Source: Kribbella sp. ALI-6-A
GTDB taxonomy: Bacteria; Actinomycetota; Actinomycetes; Propionibacteriales; Kribbellaceae
NCBI RefSeq assembly: GCF_001984195.1
Contig: NZ_MTQN01000009.1
Span: 930,001-994,000 of the forward strand
Length of the DNA: 64,000 bases
Direction of reading: 5' to 3'
Shown here: piece after piece, positions 63,019 through 64,000 of the stretch
Layout: the number at the start of each line of letters is the position of its first letter
Numbering within the stretch: position 1 is the stretch's first letter
Program-made: the position numbers and the translations under genes
Notes under the pieces: model-generated
Databases searched by the model: none
What the model saw: only the letters and a program-made list of their open reading frames with translations
What the model was told of the DNA's origin: nothing

Positions 63019-63804
63019 TCAGGGGCGGCGCCAGGACGGATCCTGCAGGTGGCTGCCCGCCATCGGGCCCATCTGCAGCATGCCGCCGTCGGCGACGACG
63101 CTGGTGCCGGTCACGTACGACGCCTTCTCCGAGGCCAGGAACGCGATCACCGCGGCGATCTCCCGCGCGTCGCCCGGCCGTCCCAGCGGTACGCCGGGCC
63201 GGTCCTTGCCGTGCGGGTCCTCGTCGGTCTGGCCGGTCATCGGCGTGGCGATCTCCCCGGGCGCGACCGAGTTCGCGGTGATCCCGTGCTCGCCGAGCTC
63301 GATCGCCAGTGTCTTCATCAGCAGCCCGAGCCCGCCCTTGGCCGCGTCGTACGGCGCGGCGCCGACGCGCGGCTGGTGCTCGTGCACGCTGGTCACCGCG
63401 ATCAGCCGGCCGCCCCGGCCCTGCTCGATCATCCGCCGCGCGGCCCGCTGCAGGCACAGGAACGCCCCGTCCAGATCGACGTTGATCACCTTGCGCCACT
63501 CGTCGTACTCGAGATCGACCGCGAGCTTGCTGGTCCCGGTCCCGGAGTTCGCCACCAGCACGTCGACGCCGCCCAGCGACTCGATCAGCTCGTCGATCGC
63601 TCCCACCGCGTCCGGCAGCACCTCCAGGTCGAGTTGCCGCACCTCGGCCCGCCGCCCGGTCTTGCGCACCTCCTCGGCCGTCTCCCCGGCCCCGTCCTGA
63701 TCGCTGTGCCAGGTCACCCCGACGTCGAAGCCGTCCTGGGCCAGCGCCACCGCGGCGGCCCGTCCGATTCCACTGTCCGATCCAGTCACGATTGCTACAG
63801 GCAT
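63019..63804 (-). CDS. Short-chain dehydrogenase/reductase
   Basis: 261 residues, classical SDR. Cofactor loop VTGSDSGIGRAAA, NSGT motif (ANSGTGTSK, in place of NAG), active site Ser in AVTSVHEHQPRV with Tyr and Lys in YDAAKGG, and GEIATPMTG at the substrate loop. NAD(P)-dependent oxidation or reduction of an alcohol or ketone; substrate unknown. ATG start. Confidence 0.9.
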   Translation of the reverse strand: MPVAIVTGSDSGIGRAAAVALAQDGFDVGVTWHSDQDGAGETAEEVRKTGRRAEVRQLDLEVLPDAVGAIDELIESLGGVDVLVANSGTGTSKLAVDLEYDEWRKVINVDLDGAFLCLQRAARRMIEQGRGGRLIAVTSVHEHQPRVGAAPYDAAKGGLGLLMKTLAIELGEHGITANSVAPGEIATPMTGQTDEDPHGKDRPGVPLGRPGDAREIAAVIAFLASEKASYVTGTSVVADGGMLQMGPMAGSHLQDPSWRRP

Positions 63805-63857
63805 ACTCGAGCGGTACCCCGCGGCCGCACCCGAAAACCAGTGACGCGGTGGAATGC

Positions 63858-64000
63858 TCAGTCGACGGGCAGCACGCGCCGCCAGCCGTCGAAGGTGAGA
63901 GTGGGCTTCATGCCCACCGACGCGTACAGGTCCATCGCCCGGCTGGGATTGTTGGTGTCGACGAGCAGGATCGTGCCGACCCGCCCGGCCGCCGCGTCGA
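63858..64000 (-). CDS. GNAT-family acetyltransferase, C-terminal fragment (cut by window edge)
   Basis: About 47 codons at the right edge on the minus strand, ending at TGA 63858. It reads GTILLVDTNNPSRAMDLYASVGMKPTLTFDGWRRVLPVD, with the family ending of GNAT proteins (VxxTNxxAxxLYxxxGM). The catalytic part lies outside the window. Confidence 0.7.
   Translation of the reverse strand, partial: DAAAGRVGTILLVDTNNPSRAMDLYASVGMKPTLTFDGWRRVLPVD

Overview
The window is a 64 kb chromosomal segment of a very high-GC Gram-positive bacterium. The gene order pdxS-pdxT-yebC-ruvC-ruvA-ruvB-yajC-secD-secF-apt-relA is the classic actinobacterial arrangement. GTG starts, leaderless-type promoters (TANNNT six or seven bases before the start codon), an actinobacterial LexA box and an IdeR-type iron box agree with this. 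I would guess a Kribbella-like member of the Propionibacteriales, but the genus is an inference. I see no tRNA, rRNA, CRISPR, insertion sequence, prophage or plasmid feature. Coding density is high and many neighbouring genes overlap by 1-4 bases.

Layout. 1-17 kb: a housekeeping block on the minus strand (relA cut by the left edge, apt, secF, secD, yajC, ruvB, ruvA, ruvC, yebC, pdxT, pdxS). It is interrupted by an Eis-like acetyltransferase, a hotdog thioesterase, an HrpB helicase and a DUF6891-like protein, and preceded by a MocR-type regulator. 17-29 kb: an extracellular-protein locus. A small secreted repeat protein and a giant 2,895-residue secreted beta-helix/Ig-like/DNRLRE protein flank a histidine kinase/response regulator pair, and an almost identical 18-bp near-palindrome lies upstream of both secreted genes. 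29-32 kb: a short family A DNA polymerase, a SigX5-type sigma factor and a LemA-like membrane protein. 32-42.5 kb: methylthioadenosine phosphorylase, sugar-nucleotide epimerase, a two-component system, GT2 glycosyltransferase, a DUF2064-methyltransferase fusion, a GT-C membrane glycosyltransferase, ATP-grasp ligase, PLP enzyme and GT87 protein. This looks like a surface glycoconjugate pathway with an unknown product.

42.5-54.6 kb: HAD hydrolase, zinc-free ribosomal protein L36, Ser/Thr kinase, SGNH hydrolase, an MmpL transporter with a divergent MarR regulator and a double palindromic operator, an operon of DUF4397 protein, class F sortase, ECF sigma and anti-sigma factors, a TIGR01777 epimerase, an iron-siderophore binding lipoprotein with an iron box, and GuaB1. 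54.6-64 kb: cytochrome P450, snapalysin-type protease, a Tat-signal mini-ORF overlapping an amidase gene, an alpha/beta hydrolase divergent from a molybdopterin oxidoreductase/cytochrome b pair across two 21-bp palindromes, a NarL-type two-component system, an endonuclease/phosphatase-family gene with an apparent 1-base frameshift, an SDR and a GNAT fragment cut by the right edge.

The strongest candidates for undescribed biology are the giant beta-helix protein with its presumed two-component control, the glycan-like cluster at 32-42 kb, and the split Tat-signal/amidase arrangement. Start codons were chosen from ribosome-binding sites, overlaps and family N-termini; several remain uncertain and are marked as such.
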